Source: Costus lasius
Taxonomy: Eukaryota > Streptophyta > Magnoliopsida > Zingiberales > Costaceae
Assembly: GCA_027563935.2 (NCBI GenBank)
Contig: CM050446.2
Span: forward strand, 25,671,501-25,735,500
Length of the DNA stretch: 64,000 bases
Direction of reading: 5' to 3'
Each line of letters begins with the position of its first letter. Positions within the stretch are counted from its first letter, which is position 1. Positions 12,201 through 27,200 of the stretch are shown here, in pieces. The position numbers were made by a program, and so were the translations under genes. Under the pieces are notes generated by a model. The model was not told where the DNA came from. It searched no databases and saw nothing but the letters and a program-made list of their open reading frames with translations.

Positions 12201-15200
12201 CTACAATTGGTGAGGTACACCCATGGCTTAGCAATTTCCTTATTTTTAGGATATGTAGATGGGTATATGAATGACAAGTGATTGATCATGTAGGATATGT
12301 TTGCAATTGCATCTAATCAGCCATTCCGCTTTCCGAGCAACATTGCCTTTGTCATGAGAGCTTTATCAAATCTTGAAGGTGTGATTTTTTAGGCTAACAC
12401 CAATGGTTTTTGCAATATATAATATATTTTTCATTCCACTCCTAGAATTATTTGAATGCAAACATCATGATTTCAGTGATCATATATAGTATAATTTCCA
12501 TATGCTCTCTAGATTATGAGGCTTGACCTAGCATTCATGAATCATGATAGCAAGGGAAGCTCAATTATCTAACATGAAATGATTTTTCAAATTACTTTCC
12601 TTATTTCTCCTCTTGGACATGAAACTATACATGTTTGGCAATGTTGAATGAGAATAGTAACAGTGATTATCAGCTAATATATTTGGTGGAAATACTATGT
12701 AGGAAACATAAGAATTTATTCTTTACCCAACTATTCGTCTATTTTGGTTCAAAACTCTATCTATGGCATTCATTCCCAAATTTAAATTAGTGGTTCTGTA
12801 ACATTTTTATGATTTCTTAACATAAATATTAAGGTTTGAAGATCCCCCATATTGCCTCTTCAAAACCTTAATAATTAAGTTGAGAAATTAGAAAAGTGTT
12901 GTATATAGCTCGAAAATGACATGTTTGCATTCTTTCTCCCTGGATTACTACTAGGCGCCATACATACATTGGATCCAGACTTATCTGTTGCAAAGGTTGC
13001 TGCGCCTTATGCTCAGGTACGGAGTTAGCTCAATAAGGACATGACAGTCTTGAGTTTGTTAACTTGATTTAAGTATTTATTAACTATTTCTCCATAGTTT
13101 TACTACAAGTTAACATGGTAACAAGATTGCTTAGTATGAGACATTCCATGTAATTATTTTCCCTTTCCTCATTTATCATATTTTCAGAATCCAGGCACAT
13201 AATCGTATTATTATTGTCATTGTAACCTAAGCGTCCCCCATCTTATGTAGTGATTGCTTGTATAATTCCTAGATTTTCTGCACATCCGTATAATATTCCC
13301 TTTATGCCATGTTATACTTTTTCCTGTTGCTTAGATTTCCATATTTATAAATTCTAAGGCAAGACACTTGGAGTTTAATGAAGGTCCCCACAAGGGGGCG
13401 AAACCCTATCTCATAGGCGCATATGGGAATGAAGGCAGCGGAAAGGGGGTTTCTAGATCTTGCATACTGTATGATTAACAAAAATGACCCAATTGCATAT
13501 AGAGAAGGATCATACCATAGCCATTTCTAGATGGCGCCTTGGAAGCAAAGACCGAACTGGATCTTCTCCAGAGGTGACGCACACAATTGATGTCGCCTAC
13601 TCCTCCTTGCGATCCTTGTGCTAGCAAGGCCCAAAGATGTCCTTGTCGAGTGGAAGGGAAGAGATGTCTTGGCTTGGCGATTTTTTTCTCCTCTTCTCGT
13701 CAAACTCTTCACCACCCGAATGTTCTCTCGTCAAGAGCAAGAGACAAGGCGACGAACGAAGAGAAGAGAGGCGTGAACGTGAGATGTGGTCACGTAAGAG
13801 AAGTGCTATCTAAAAATAGCATGCCACTTCTCTTCATGCGATCATGGGTTTACCCATTCGCAAAACCACTTCACTTTTGAACCATGCGCTCATTTATGAG
13901 CCGGTTCATGTTGGTCTGGTTCAAAGACCAAATAAGCCAAGCGACATGGTCTAGATCAAATTAAACCCTAAGGCTCCAGATCTAACCGTTGATCTCCTGA
14001 TGCTCTTGATCTCACCGATCCAGCATCCATTCTCTCAATCGAAGCTTACCGATCTTAAGCCCTAATCAATCAAACATGATCAGACCAGATCTCACTTACA
14101 ATCAGAGATTAAATCCCTTTAAACTGAACCTGAACAATTCAGTCCACACGATCTGACTTAAGTAAGCCATATCATCAAATTGTGCGACCCTGAGGGTTTC
14201 CTTTAAATGTCGGTAACGATAACTCACGTTATCACGATCAGTGAGGGGTATCTAGCAACACATCACTGTCTCCCGATATAAAGAAAAGAGTCTTCCAAGA
14301 CTACACCCAAACCACAGCACAAGTGTGAATCAACTCACAAGGCATGCATGTTTCCTTTGCCACTGGATGTTCTTATTGGACAAGCGTGTCAAGCTGGTAA
14401 CTCCAATATGATGAGCATGATTAGATCAGATGAACATAGTCACCTGGGTATGGCCATACACTTTTCTCAATCATCTCATCTAGGGGGCCCTTTAGAACAT
14501 CACACTCCTTAAACAAGGAGACGGCAATCCTATGTCTATCACTAGTGCCCTAACCTGACTCAAGCTCACCATCCAAGATAGTCTATAACCATTATGTTTC
14601 AAATGATATTGAACTACCTCAAAACAATGACAATCATCATTTAGAAAACACAAGTGATCTCAAGTCAGAGGAAATGTGCCACTTGTCGCAATCAAGGAAT
14701 ATTCACATTGTGACAAGCAATTGAATATCCTAGTAGGGTCTGTCCAGTACATCGAATGTACCCATGAGTCTACATCTTATTCCATGCTCGAAGCCTCCTA
14801 TAAGATTAGAACACATATTAGTCTCAATCATATCAAGGTTGTCTCATGTTCACCAAGATATCTCGACTAAGGACTTTACTTCATGTCAGCCTAGCTGAAC
14901 AGCTTTGAGACATTATTCAGAAGTACACTTATTACAGCAGACAAGGTAACAACCTGAATAACAACCATGCCTTTATAAACATAAAAGTTTATACATGATA
15001 CTGTTACAATCCCAAGGCCTCAAACATTAGCCTTAAGGGCATACCCCCAACAATCTCCCACTTGCACTTAATCTAATGGTTGAGGAATCTCAAACCCATA
15101 TTATTACAGTGCTTCTCATGCTTCTGCTGCGCCAGAGGCTTAGTAAGCGGGTCTGCCAGATTGTCATCTGTATGTACCTTGCAGACTTTGATCTCGCCAC

Positions 15201-18200
15201 GATCTATGATCTCCCTGATCAAATGAAACCGTCTCTGTATGTGCTTGGACTTCTGGTGCGACCGTGGTTCCTTTGCTTGTGCGATTGCTCCAGTGTTATC
15301 ACAGAAGATAACCAAAGGATCTGCACTCGAAGGAACAACACCAAGTTCTCTCACGAACTTACGAATCCACACTGCCTCCTTGGATGCTTCCGAGGCTGCA
15401 ACATACTCGGCTTCTGTTGTGGAATCAGCAACAGTTGACTGTTTGAAACTCTTCCACACCACTGCTCCTCCATTCAAGCTAAAAACATAGCCTGATTGCG
15501 ATCGGAAATCATCCTGGTCAAACTGGAACGAAGCGTCAGTATATCCTTCAATACTGAGTTCTTCCTGACCACCATATATCAAGAACATATCTTTGGTCCT
15601 CCGCAGATATTTTAAAATGTTCTTGACCGCAATCCAGTGTGCCTGACCTGGATTACTTTGGAACCGACTGGTCACGCTTAACCCGTAAGCGACGTCTGGG
15701 CGAGTACACAACATCGCATACATAATGGACCCAATAGCCGAAGCATAAGGCGTATTGTCCATTTCATCTTTCTCAGTCTGTGTTTGTGGACACTGACTCT
15801 TCGAAAGATTCAGACCATGTCTGACTGGAAGATATCCTCTTTTAGAATTCTCTAAATGAAATCTCTCCAGGACCTTATCGATGTAAGTACTCTGGCACAG
15901 CCCGAGAAGCCTCTTAGATCTATCTCTGTAGATCTTCACACTTAATACATAGGCTGCTTCTCCTAGATCTTTCATCTGGAAACATTTCCTTAACCATGCC
16001 TTTACGGCATGCATTTCAAGAATGTCATTTCCAATGATCAAGATATCATCGACGTAGAGGACTAAGAAAGTAATCACGCTCCCACTAAACCTCTTATATA
16101 CACACGGGTCATCCTCGTTCTTGATGAAACCAAATTCAGTGACTGATTCATCAAAACGAATATTCCAGCTTCTTGATGCTTGTTTAAGTCCATAAATGGA
16201 CTTCTTTAACTTGCATATTTTTATGACGATCTGATGGATTAGTGAAACCTTCTGGTTGTGTCATATACACATCCTCATCCAGATTTCCATTCAGGAAAGC
16301 TGTTTTCACATCCATTTGCCAAATCTCATAATCGTAATATGCTGCTATCGCGAAAAGAATCCGAATAGACTTAAACATGGCTACAGGTGAGAAAGTTTCA
16401 TCATAATCTATCCCGTAGATTTGTTTGAAACCTTTCGCAACTAGCCTGCCTTTATAGGTAACTACGTTACCATCCATGTCAATCTTCTTCTTGAAGATCC
16501 ATTTACAGCCTATAGGGATTACTCCCGGAGGCGGATCAACCAAATCCCAGACTTGGTTATCTGACATGGAGTCCATCTCGGCGCGCATAGCTTCAAGCCA
16601 TCTCGCTGACTCCGGTCCACTGACCGCATCCGCATAAGTGAGGGGTTCATCATTATCAATGATGTAGACTCCGTCATAGCGCTCAGGCTGTCGACGGATC
16701 CTTCCCGATCTTCGCGGTTCCCGTGATATCTGAGCCTCAGGTTGTTCAATAACCTGATCTACCGGCTCAGGCTCATCCAACTGCGCTTGACTACTTTGTC
16801 CTTCCTCTGGATTCTCATCCAGCTTTATTTCTCTCCCACTGGCCTCTTGCAGAAGAAACTCCTTCTCAAGAAATATGGCCGTCCGAGCAACAAATACCTT
16901 GTTCTCTTTGGGATCGAAGAAATAATAACCCTTAGTTTCCTTAGGGTAACCGACAAAGATACATTTGTCAGATCTGCTCTCTAGTTTCCCAGAGGCGAGC
17001 TTTTTGACATAAGCCTCGCAGCCCCAGATCCTGATAAATGTCAAGCTCGGCTGTTTCCCATACCATAACTCATATGGAGTCTTAGAAACTGCCTTGGATG
17101 GCACTCGGTTTAGTACCTTTGCAGCTGTTTCCAGTGCAAATCCCCAAAAGGAATATGGAAGAGTAGCCTGACTCATCATAGAACGAACCATATCAAGTAA
17201 CGTTCTATTTCTCCTCTCGGATACACCATTCCATTGGGGTGTTCCTGGTGGAGTGAGCTGTGAGATAATCCCACACTCCTTCAGATAGTCAGTAAATTCT
17301 CGACTTAGGTATTCTCCACCTCGATCAGAACGAAGTGCCTTGATATTTCGGCCTAGCTGATTCTGTACTTCATTCTTGAACTCTTTGAACTTGTCAAAAG
17401 ATTCACTTTTATGTCTCATCAGATAGACATACCCATATCTACTGAAATCATCAGTAAAGGTTATGAAGTACTGATAGCCACCTCTGGCATGTTTACTAAA
17501 TGGCCCACACACATCACTGTGTATAAGGTCAAGTAAACCTGAAGCCCTTTGACCTTTGTTAGGAAAAGGTGACTTCGTCATTTTACCCATTAAACAAGCC
17601 TTGCATGTATCAATCTCCTCATAGGAGAATGATCCCAGCAGTCCATTATCATGCAACCGCTTAATGCGCTTCTTGTTAATATGGCCTAAACGACTATGCC
17701 ATAGCAAGGTGCTGTCATCAGCATACTTGGCTTTCTTAATATCAATATTTTGTATAGAACATTCCATGTCCAACATGAATAACCCATTGTTAATTGAACC
17801 AGTTGCATAAACAATATTATCTAAAGACAAAACACACTTTGAAATATTGCATTCAAAGGAAAACCCCTTCCTGACAAGAGCAGGAATAGAGATAATATTT
17901 TTAGTAATACTGGGAACAAAGTAACAATTGTCTAGTTCCAATACAAGTCCAGATGGTAAAGAAATGAAATAGTTTCCTACAGCAACAGCAGCAACCCGTG
18001 CCCCGTTTCCAACGCGTAGGTCCACTTCATGCTGTCCCACCTGTCTTCTTCTCTTGAGTTCCTGTACATTTGAACAAATGTGAACTCCACATGCAGTGTC
18101 CAACACCCATGATATAGAAGAAGATGAAACCATGACTTCCGTCACGTATATACCTGAGCCAGAAGCGAAGCTTCCCCTCTTATCTCCTTGGAGCGCTTTA

Positions 18201-21200
18201 CAGTCCTTTTTCCAGTGACCCAGCTGGCCACAGTGGAAACATCTGTATTCCTTTGACCGCTTAACTTTTTGTTTCAGAGCCTTGCTGTAACTCTTGACAG
18301 GGGCTTTGCCCTTCTTCCCCTTCTTCTTGTTCCTCGAAGGAACCATCAAGACAGAGGTTGAAGGCTTTCCCTTCAGAGTCTCCTCAGTAGTCAAGAGCAT
18401 ATTCAGCAGCTCTGCCGGAGTACAATCGATTTTGTTCATATTAAAGTTAATAATGAACGCATCGAAAGAGGGCGGGAGAGACTGCAGAATAATGTCTACA
18501 GCAAGCTTCTGATTGATGGTATGCCCCAGTTTCTCTAGAGCCTCCTTGTGCCCAATCATCTTGAGCACGTGAGCTCCTACTGGGCTCCCTTCAGCCAGTT
18601 TGCTCTGAAAGAACAGCTTTGTCAGATTATAGCGTTCTGTCCTCGCCTGTGCAGCATACAGCATTTTGAGGTTTGCTATCATGTCTATTGCAGACATATC
18701 CTCATGCTGACGCTGCAGCGGTGGCGTCATAGACGCTAGCATCAGGCAAGCGACATCAATGCTATCATTGACGTGCTTTTCATAAGCTTCCCGAACCGCC
18801 CTTGCGGCGTTCGGAGCGGGCTGAGGCGGTATCGCCGTCTCGAGGACATACAGTTTCCTCTCTGCCTTAAGAACGATCTTAAGGTGTCCGAACCAGTCTG
18901 AGAAGTTTGGCCCAGCAAACTTCTCCCTTTCCAGTAGGGATCGCACATTGAAGTTCATGGTGTTCGTTGCTGCAGGAATCTACAACAATGCAAGAACAGC
19001 AAGGTCAGTATCAATGTAAAGAATCAATTCAGGACTTAAGAATGATTCTTTTTCTCACTATTTTATCTGGCTGAAAAATCCAGCAAAACAGCCCGAAAGA
19101 GTAGAACTCTTTTAGTGAGATGGGATCTAGATTTCATACTTGGTCTCCGCGTCCCGCTCAGGCGAGATAAGATGCACAGAGAGTACAAGCACTAATTTCT
19201 GGTAGGCTGTCCCAGCCAATCGCCAACCCGTGCGATTCCCCTTCATCTGGGCAATCCAGCAGACTGTGCCAACTGAGTTGGTACAACACAGTCTCTGACC
19301 CCACAGATGGCTGCCTCCATGCGCTACCATATGCGCCACATATGTAGCTTACATGGTCAAGCTGACCCGACCTACTCCCTGGACCACCACGTGCTATGCT
19401 GAGCAACGAGAAGCGATAAATCCCTTCTCTGTAACACGCAGGTGTAATCCCGCACCGTCTGAAGATAGATGGACGTGCCCACTGAGTGGGTACAACACGG
19501 CTCCAACGATAATCAGAACAGTGAGGTTTCGCGTCAGAAGGCATACGAGCTTGATATTTTAGCGTTGGATTTTAACGGTCTTTTATCTTCATCACTATCA
19601 TGCAATTCCTATGGTGATAACTGAAGATAAATAAATCATGCTGTTCTACTTATTTAAACAATAAAAGAAAGCATGGATCTTATGTGGTAAAAGCCCATAG
19701 CCCTAGTAAGACCTTAAGAACTTAAGTCTTCACTTGCTTTTCTTCATGGGTCTTTTGCTGCTCATCTGGCCCAACCCAGGGCCCAAGCGCCATCTGCAGC
19801 TCAGGTGCGCCTACCAGGGAAAATGCGCCTGGTCCCAGAGTCGAACCCTGGACCTCCCTCCTGGTCAAGCCACTGCTGCAAGCGCCTCTGCCAAGTGTGC
19901 TCTGTGCTCTTGTCTGATTAATTTACAAATTAATCTATCTAGACAAGATTGACACGCAGGTCAATTACACTTTATAAATTAAATACAATGTGATACGCAG
20001 ATCACAATAATTAATTTACAAATTTAAATTCCAGGCACGCAGGCCCCAGCACAGCACACATTTAACATGGGCAGCCCACATAAGAATAAATAAACATGCA
20101 TATGGCATCATACATCATTTGATCCAATCATGAAAAATAAAATTTTTTGAAAAACCCCATTGAGATCAATTTTATTTTTCCTTATGTGCCCTACAACCTT
20201 ACAACGGTCCATTGATAGGGATCCACTCATCATGTCTAGTCAGATCCACTGCCCTTGCATGCACCAAGTCCTAACTGACTTGAGTCGACCCAGTGGTCAA
20301 CTATGCATGCGCCAAGGGCTGAACAACCATCATGAGTTCTGGCAAGCCGGTGTGAACCCGGGCCTAACTCATATGCGTTCACCAGTTGTCTCAACCAGAC
20401 CTCGCTACATGCCTGTGATGCAGTCGACCTATAGCCACCTCATGCTTGCGCATGGGTGCCATCTGGTCGACCCATCTAGGCTGTCAGAGAGTCTGATCAG
20501 ACTATTGGATCTATCCTAGAGGATGACTTCAACCCCATCAACCCGTCTAAGGGTTTATAGCAGGGACAGCTTAGATCTAGTGTGAATCGCGCATGTAATA
20601 TAGTTTTGAGAAAAACATTAGATGCGCCACATACATGCGCAAAGGAGAAACTATGCAATGCATTTTCGCCAACTAACATATACAAGATGTATCGCATGTA
20701 ACCTTAGATCTAATCATGAGTTCGCAAACAAGGATCACAAAATGGCTTAAGCAATCATAAAACATGCGTTAACCATGGCTCTGATACCAATTGAAGGTCC
20801 CCACAAGGGGGCGAAACCCTATCTCATAGGCGCATATGGGAATGAAGGCAGCGGAAAGGGGGTTTCTAGATCTTGCATGCTGTATGATTAACAAAAATGA
20901 CCCAATTGCATATAGAGAAGGATCATACCATAGCCATTTCTAGATGGCTCCTTGGAAGCAAAGACCGAACTGGATCTTCTCCAGAGGTGACGCACACAAT
21001 TGATGTCGCCTACTCCTCCTTGCGATCCTTGTGCTAGCAAGGCCCAAAGATGTCCTTGTCGAGTGGAAGGGAAGAGATGTCTTGGCTTGGCGATTTTTTT
21101 CTCCTCTTCTCGTCAAACTCTTCACCACCTGAATGTTCTCTCGTCAAGAGCAAGAGACAAGGCGACGAACGAAGAGAAGAGAGGCGTGAACGTGAGATGT

Positions 21201-24200
21201 GGTCACGTAAGAGAAGTGCTATCTAAAAATAGCATGCCACTTCTCTTCATGCGATCATGGGTTTACCCATTCGCAAAACCACTTCACTTTTGAACCATGC
21301 GCTCATTTATGAGCCGGTTCATGTTGGTATGGTTCAAAGACCAAATAAGCCAAGCGACATGGTCTAGATCAAATTAAACCCTAAGGCTCCAGATCTAACC
21401 GTTGATCTCCTGATGCTCTTGATCTCACCGATCCAGCATCCATTCTCTCAATCGAAGCTTACCGATCTTAAGCCCTAATCAATCAAACATGATCAGACCA
21501 GATCTCACTTACAATCAGAGATTAAATCCCTTTAAACTGAACCTGAACAATTCAGTCCACACGATCTGACTTAAGTAAGCCATATCATCAAATTGTGCGA
21601 CCCTGAGGGTTTCCTTTAAATGTCGGTAATGATAACTCACGTTATCACGATCAGTGAGGGGTATCTAGCAACACATCACTGTCTCCCGATATAAAAAAAA
21701 GAGTCTTCCAAGACTACACCCAAACCACAGCATAAGTGTGAATCAACTCACAAGGCATGCATGTTTCCTTTGCCACTGGATGTTCTTATTGGACAAGCGT
21801 GTCAAGCTGGTAACTCCAATATGATGAGCATGATTAGATCAGATGAACATAGTCACCTGGGTATGGCCATACACTTTTCTCAATCATCTCATCCAGGGGG
21901 CCCTTTAGAACATCACACTCCTTAAACAAGGAGACGGCAATCCTATGTCTATCACTAGTGCCCTAACCTGACTCAAGCTCACCATCCAAGATAGTCTATA
22001 ACCATTATGTTTCAAATGATATTGAACTACCTCAAAACAATGACAATCATCATTTAGAAAACACAAGTGATCTCAAGTCAGAGGAAATGTGCCACTTGTC
22101 GCAATCAAGGAATATTCACATTGTGACAAGCAATTGAATATCCTAGTAGGGTCTGTCCAGTACATCGAATGTACCCATGAGTCTACATCTTATTCCATGC
22201 TCGAAGCCTCCTATAAGATTAGAACACATATTAGTCTCAATCATATCAAGGTTGTCTCATGTTCACCAAGATATCTCGACTAAGGACTTTACTTCATGTC
22301 AGCCTAGCTGAACAGCTTTGAGACATTATTCAGAAGTACACTTATTACAGCAGACAAGGTAACAACCTGAATAACAACCATGCCTTTATAAACATAAAAG
22401 TTTATACATGATACTGTTACAATCCCAAGGCCTCAAACATTAGCCTTAAGGGCATACCCCCAACATTTAATTCTCACATTCAATTTTTTTATAATTATTA
22501 ATCCTCAGGAATGGATAGAACTATGGCAGAAGCAACACGGGGAACAACTTGTCCAGGAGATGAGTAAACATGTTAACAATGTACGTCACTTGATTTGTTT
22601 CTTCCTCTTTTAAGAGTATCTTACTGAAATTTTTGCAGTTTATTGGTATGATGGCTTGAAAAATGTGTATACCAAAAGTCATTTGATTCCTGCTTTGATC
22701 CTGATAACAAACACAACTCCTTCCCTTTCTGAAACAAGATATTGTTCAAATTACTCTTGCAGTTATGTTTTATTATTAGCAATATGATTTGAATTGTTCC
22801 GAACTCTTAAACTGTATTAAACATCATTGTAAATTCTGATATTTAGGTTTCAATTATTTATCAACTGAACTGGAGAATTTCTCTATAGCATCTATGTAAT
22901 GTTTGTTTTGCCATTTCAATTTAAAGTTACCACACCTTAATGCATATTCATTTATCCTTTACACACAAATATACCTGCGAATTTTCTTTCTTATGATGGA
23001 ATGCACCATTGCAGGCTAGAGATTATACTATCTCAATGCCATATAGAATCCAGAGAATAGAAGAGTTCGTGAAACAACTCGAATCAGGTGATCTAAAGCT
23101 CCGTGTCAGAGTGCTTGAGGTACTAGTACCACCATGAAGTGCTTGTGAAATATTTATAGGGAATTTTGTAAATTTTATGGATAGTATCTGAATGTTCTAC
23201 CTAGACTTTTAGAGTATGAACAGGAAATGATATCCTGCATTATAGTTTAAGTTTATGGAGGACTATATTTATGCATCCTTCAATGTTCTTAATACTTAGG
23301 ATGCAAAACCTGATGTCATAATTAATATAAGTTAATTGTTAATTGTGATTATGATTTAAGTATTTACTAAGTCAAGAAGTATCATGTGTTAGCAGGGAGA
23401 ATTTGTGGTTTGTATTTGTTTATAGTTGTATTTAAAGGCTATTTACTAGCTTATATCTATTCTAAGAGGCATATTATAGTTAATGAATCCCTATTCTTTG
23501 TCGAACAATCTCTCTTAATTCACTCATGCACCTAAGTGGTATCCTAGACTAAAAAATTTCCTTGCACTTACGTATGACATCCTTTAACTGTCACAAAATC
23601 AAGGTTTGAAAAACTAGTCCGAATTAGTGTACCAGTCTTCTCTCAAACTGACTTGCTATAGTAAAATTGACGCTATGCTACAGTAAAACCAATTCGAGAC
23701 TGGGCTGGTACAAATTAAAATTTTCATATGGATTGAAATTTCAAACCTTGAACAAAATTGTTACCACTCTCTCCATGCCACTTCCTTGTATCCTCTATTC
23801 TGCATTCCCAACTACCTAGACTCATGGGGCTATGATAATGTTATGTGCAATTCAATCCTTCACAACTACAACGCCAAGGAGTGCTTCATATCAATTGCAA
23901 TTGACCTCTTCAAACCTCCCTACAATCCACTTCATGTGGTCGAGGTCTATACCTCATTCACTGTCCTCCCATGATCCCTCACCTTCTTCCCTCACGTTGC
24001 GGCCTCATTTCTTCTACTCATTGCTCTAACTTTCCCCTGTTCCACTGACAAGTACTACATTAGATTGGTGTACCCTTGTTGACTTTCAAGTTTCAACTTA
24101 CCAATTTGTCTTCCATGAGTTTTTATGATTTGACTACTTATACAGGAGATAAACTACGATTTTAGCACCATCTTGGCATCATTTACTGCCTCTAAATTTT

Positions 24201-27200
24201 ATTTGACTAATTCATCTTAGTGCGGTTTCTAAGAAGTTAAGTAAAAGATAACTGGAGCTTTTGACCTTTGGCACACTAACGTTTCTAAAGAAGGTTATCT
24301 AATAGTCCATTTTAACAAAAGATCAATAAATTCCAGAAATATTACTCTTAACTTATGATAAAGGGTTTTATGTTATTCTTTAGACCTTAAAACACTACAT
24401 ATAACATTTGTTACCTAATAAATTCATTTTACACTTGATTATGAGGACTACTTACTTTTAGTCTTGAAAGTAGTTAAAGTGTCATGCTTGCTAGGTAGGT
24501 GAAGTTTCTTTTGGACTACACTTGCCTTAAATCAATGTCTTATGCCTATGCATTGAGTGGATTTGTATTTATGTTCAAGAATTTGATCCTGGTCTGTTTC
24601 TTTGGAGAGAATCCACAGCGGAGAGAAGAGAGATTCATTGTACTTTCTTTTCTCTCCAAAGAAACAGGTCATAAAAGGATGATAAAATATTTATCATGAT
24701 TTTGCACATATTTATGAAGTCATGTGTAAGGATATCAATATAATTTTATTGACTTTGTGGTTCAAGACTATTACTTTTTAGAAAAATTGTATAGATTGTC
24801 GTCTAGTGTTATGTTAGATTGACATATTGGACTTGTAGGCTATTTTTGAAAGACCCTGTAAAAGGTTTTTAGGTATACACATTGAGTTTTCATCTATTTT
24901 TCTTCTCTAAATAGTCAATTAAATTGAGGTTGTAAATTGCTAACAAAGAGATTAGTAAGTAGGACTTAGTTACTAGTTGTTGATTGACCACTTTTCCTAT
25001 CTTATTTTCTCCATCTGAAGTATCAAAGAGAATTATTATGCACATTCAAGAGATGCATACTAATGTTACCACTAGTACAAGTATAAATTATATGTTAATT
25101 TGAATCATAGTGATAGAAGATAAATTGGATGTTTACGTTCTTGGTTGTATAGTCTTAGCAGTGATTTGAACACTCATATGTTCATGATATATTCATTCTC
25201 CAGTCTGAAAGAGCTGCAAGAAGAGTCGCAACATTGCAGATGGCTACCATGTACACGGCTTTAAGCGGAACCTTGCTGAATCTTGGAGTCACATTAACAA
25301 CTCTGGGATACGAATCTATTGCAAATGGATCATTTCTGGGTGCTGGTAAGTGGTTAAACTAACTTTTGTACAAAAATATTCCTCAATGGCTGGTAATTTG
25401 ATGCAATTTAGTCTTTGTTAACATTTTGAAGTTCATGGTAGTATTTTTTTTGTACATTTAGTCTTGATGCGATTGAATCATGTACATAGAAAGATTGCCA
25501 AAAGAACACAGGGATGAGTAGTAGTGTTATAACATGGTTCCTCTTTTTATTCACTTTAATCTTTGTTCTATCCTTGCGGTATAAGAAATCCAAAACCTTT
25601 CAAATCATCCTGGTATGACTAGTCTCACCAATTTTCTTCTCTTTTCACTATTCTTCTACAATATCCCTATATCTGTGTAATATGGTCAAATCTCAAAAGG
25701 GCACACCTCACATTTATAGTGAATGAAATACTAGTCCGCACTGGGTGGTACAGTAGGTATGTACCAGTCTAGTGGTACAATAGGTATGTATCGGTTTGGC
25801 CATGGATTGGTACCGGTACACAATCAGTAGTGGTTAATTAAGTATCTGTATATAAAAAAAATTACTACCAACTGATACCATGTGTCAGTACCACCGATAC
25901 TATCAATACTGTACTATTCCGAGCATGAACCAATAAGAAGGTTTTTTAAACCTTGATCCACACACGATCAGACCTCTTCCTTCTACTCTTCAGTGCTAGA
26001 GTCAAGAGTCAAAAGTTGTCATTTGCACATCTCACATGTAGAAGGTGGTGATGAAAGAAGACGGTGGCACATAATGGAAAGGAAGCAATATACAAGTTGA
26101 TTTTCTTCTTCTTTCTTTTACCCTAAGCATGAAGAGCTGTGCGTAATATTAGGGTTTTACATGTGCTAGCACCTCCAAAATTCAAAGAGCAAAGACTATG
26201 GTTAGGTTTTCAAGTATTGACTCTTTCTAATTTTGAATGTTACCTTTAAATATATGCTTGGGCAATGTATCCACACCTCCAAGAATGACACATTGACTTG
26301 TTTCATGAGCAAAGTGAAAGACCAATCGTCAAACTTGAAAAACCAATCGGTTCTTGATGTTGTCACTGTCTTCTCCGATATGCTTTTATTTCTCTGTTTG
26401 ATATTTTAACTTGTCCACTAGTTTAGGGGTGATAAGGAATAGCAACCTTATGCTTAACCTATACTTTTTAAGGAGTGTTGAAAATCTTTGCTCAATGAAG
26501 TGTGATCTCCTACTCTGGGAACCCTAAATCTAGGGAAGATTATTGTTTTGAGACATAATCCACAGCCATGAGAACGTATTTAATGCCCCCAAAAGAAGAG
26601 AATAGACCCATGAAATCTACTCCAATGTGTCAAAAATTTCAACCTCCAAAATATTGTTACACGACATCTCATCTCTTTTTGATATGTTTCCACTTTGGCA
26701 TTGGGCGCATGCTAGTACAAAATGTCTTGTGTCCTGAAAATTATAGACCAATAAAAACTACATTATAATCCCTTAAAAGCTAATTTTAAGGGGCTAGCAC
26801 TTCTACTGTTGACTTCAATTCCTCTTTTGGAAACTAGTTACCCTAATACGATACCTTGCCCCACTGTGACATTTCTCCCAATTTAAGACAAAATTTACTT
26901 CATAATGCTGAAACACTTTTGACAAGTATGAAAGCTCGTTTTCTCTTAATCATCTAAGTAAATAGGAATTTGGAAGAAACCTAAATAACCATCTAAGAAA
27001 CAAAAATATGATTGAATAGCCAACCTTTCATATGATCAATAAAAGATAAAGAAAAGTGATTTTTTCTAGTGGTGATATTTAATTTTCTATAATCAATGTA
27101 CATGCACTACCGTTATAGTTGGAATCAATACATTATTTTCATTTTTCTTTTATAAACAGTCATTCTTTCTTTCTTAGGTACTCAATGAATTGGACTCACT

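Larger units (their letters stand above)
13379..22465 (-). mobile_element. Nearly intact Copia retrotransposon in intron 8
   Basis: It is 9087 bp, with two 1674-bp LTRs, a perfect 5-bp target duplication TTTAA (13374-13378 and 22466-22470), a Met-tRNA primer site, a polypurine tract and a single gag-pol frame of 1294 residues broken by one base. I count about 8 differences between LTRs (about 99.5% identity), so insertion is recent. Gag reads as UBN2 type, and the long LTR suggests an Angela/Tork/TAR-like lineage, unproven. It is transcribed opposite to the host gene and lies wholly in an intron. Confidence 0.96.

Noticed and set aside
13527..14870. Open frames repeated identically at 13.5-14.9 kb and 20.9-22.3 kb
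   Set aside because: They are LTR sequence of the Copia element, present in both LTRs, with no protein similarity recognised.
19830..19900. A functional tRNA gene
   Set aside because: Boxes A and B are present, but acceptor and anticodon stems do not form.
19127..20697. Several 60-128-codon frames in the Copia leader
   Set aside because: Untranslated leader; no conserved motif and no start context.
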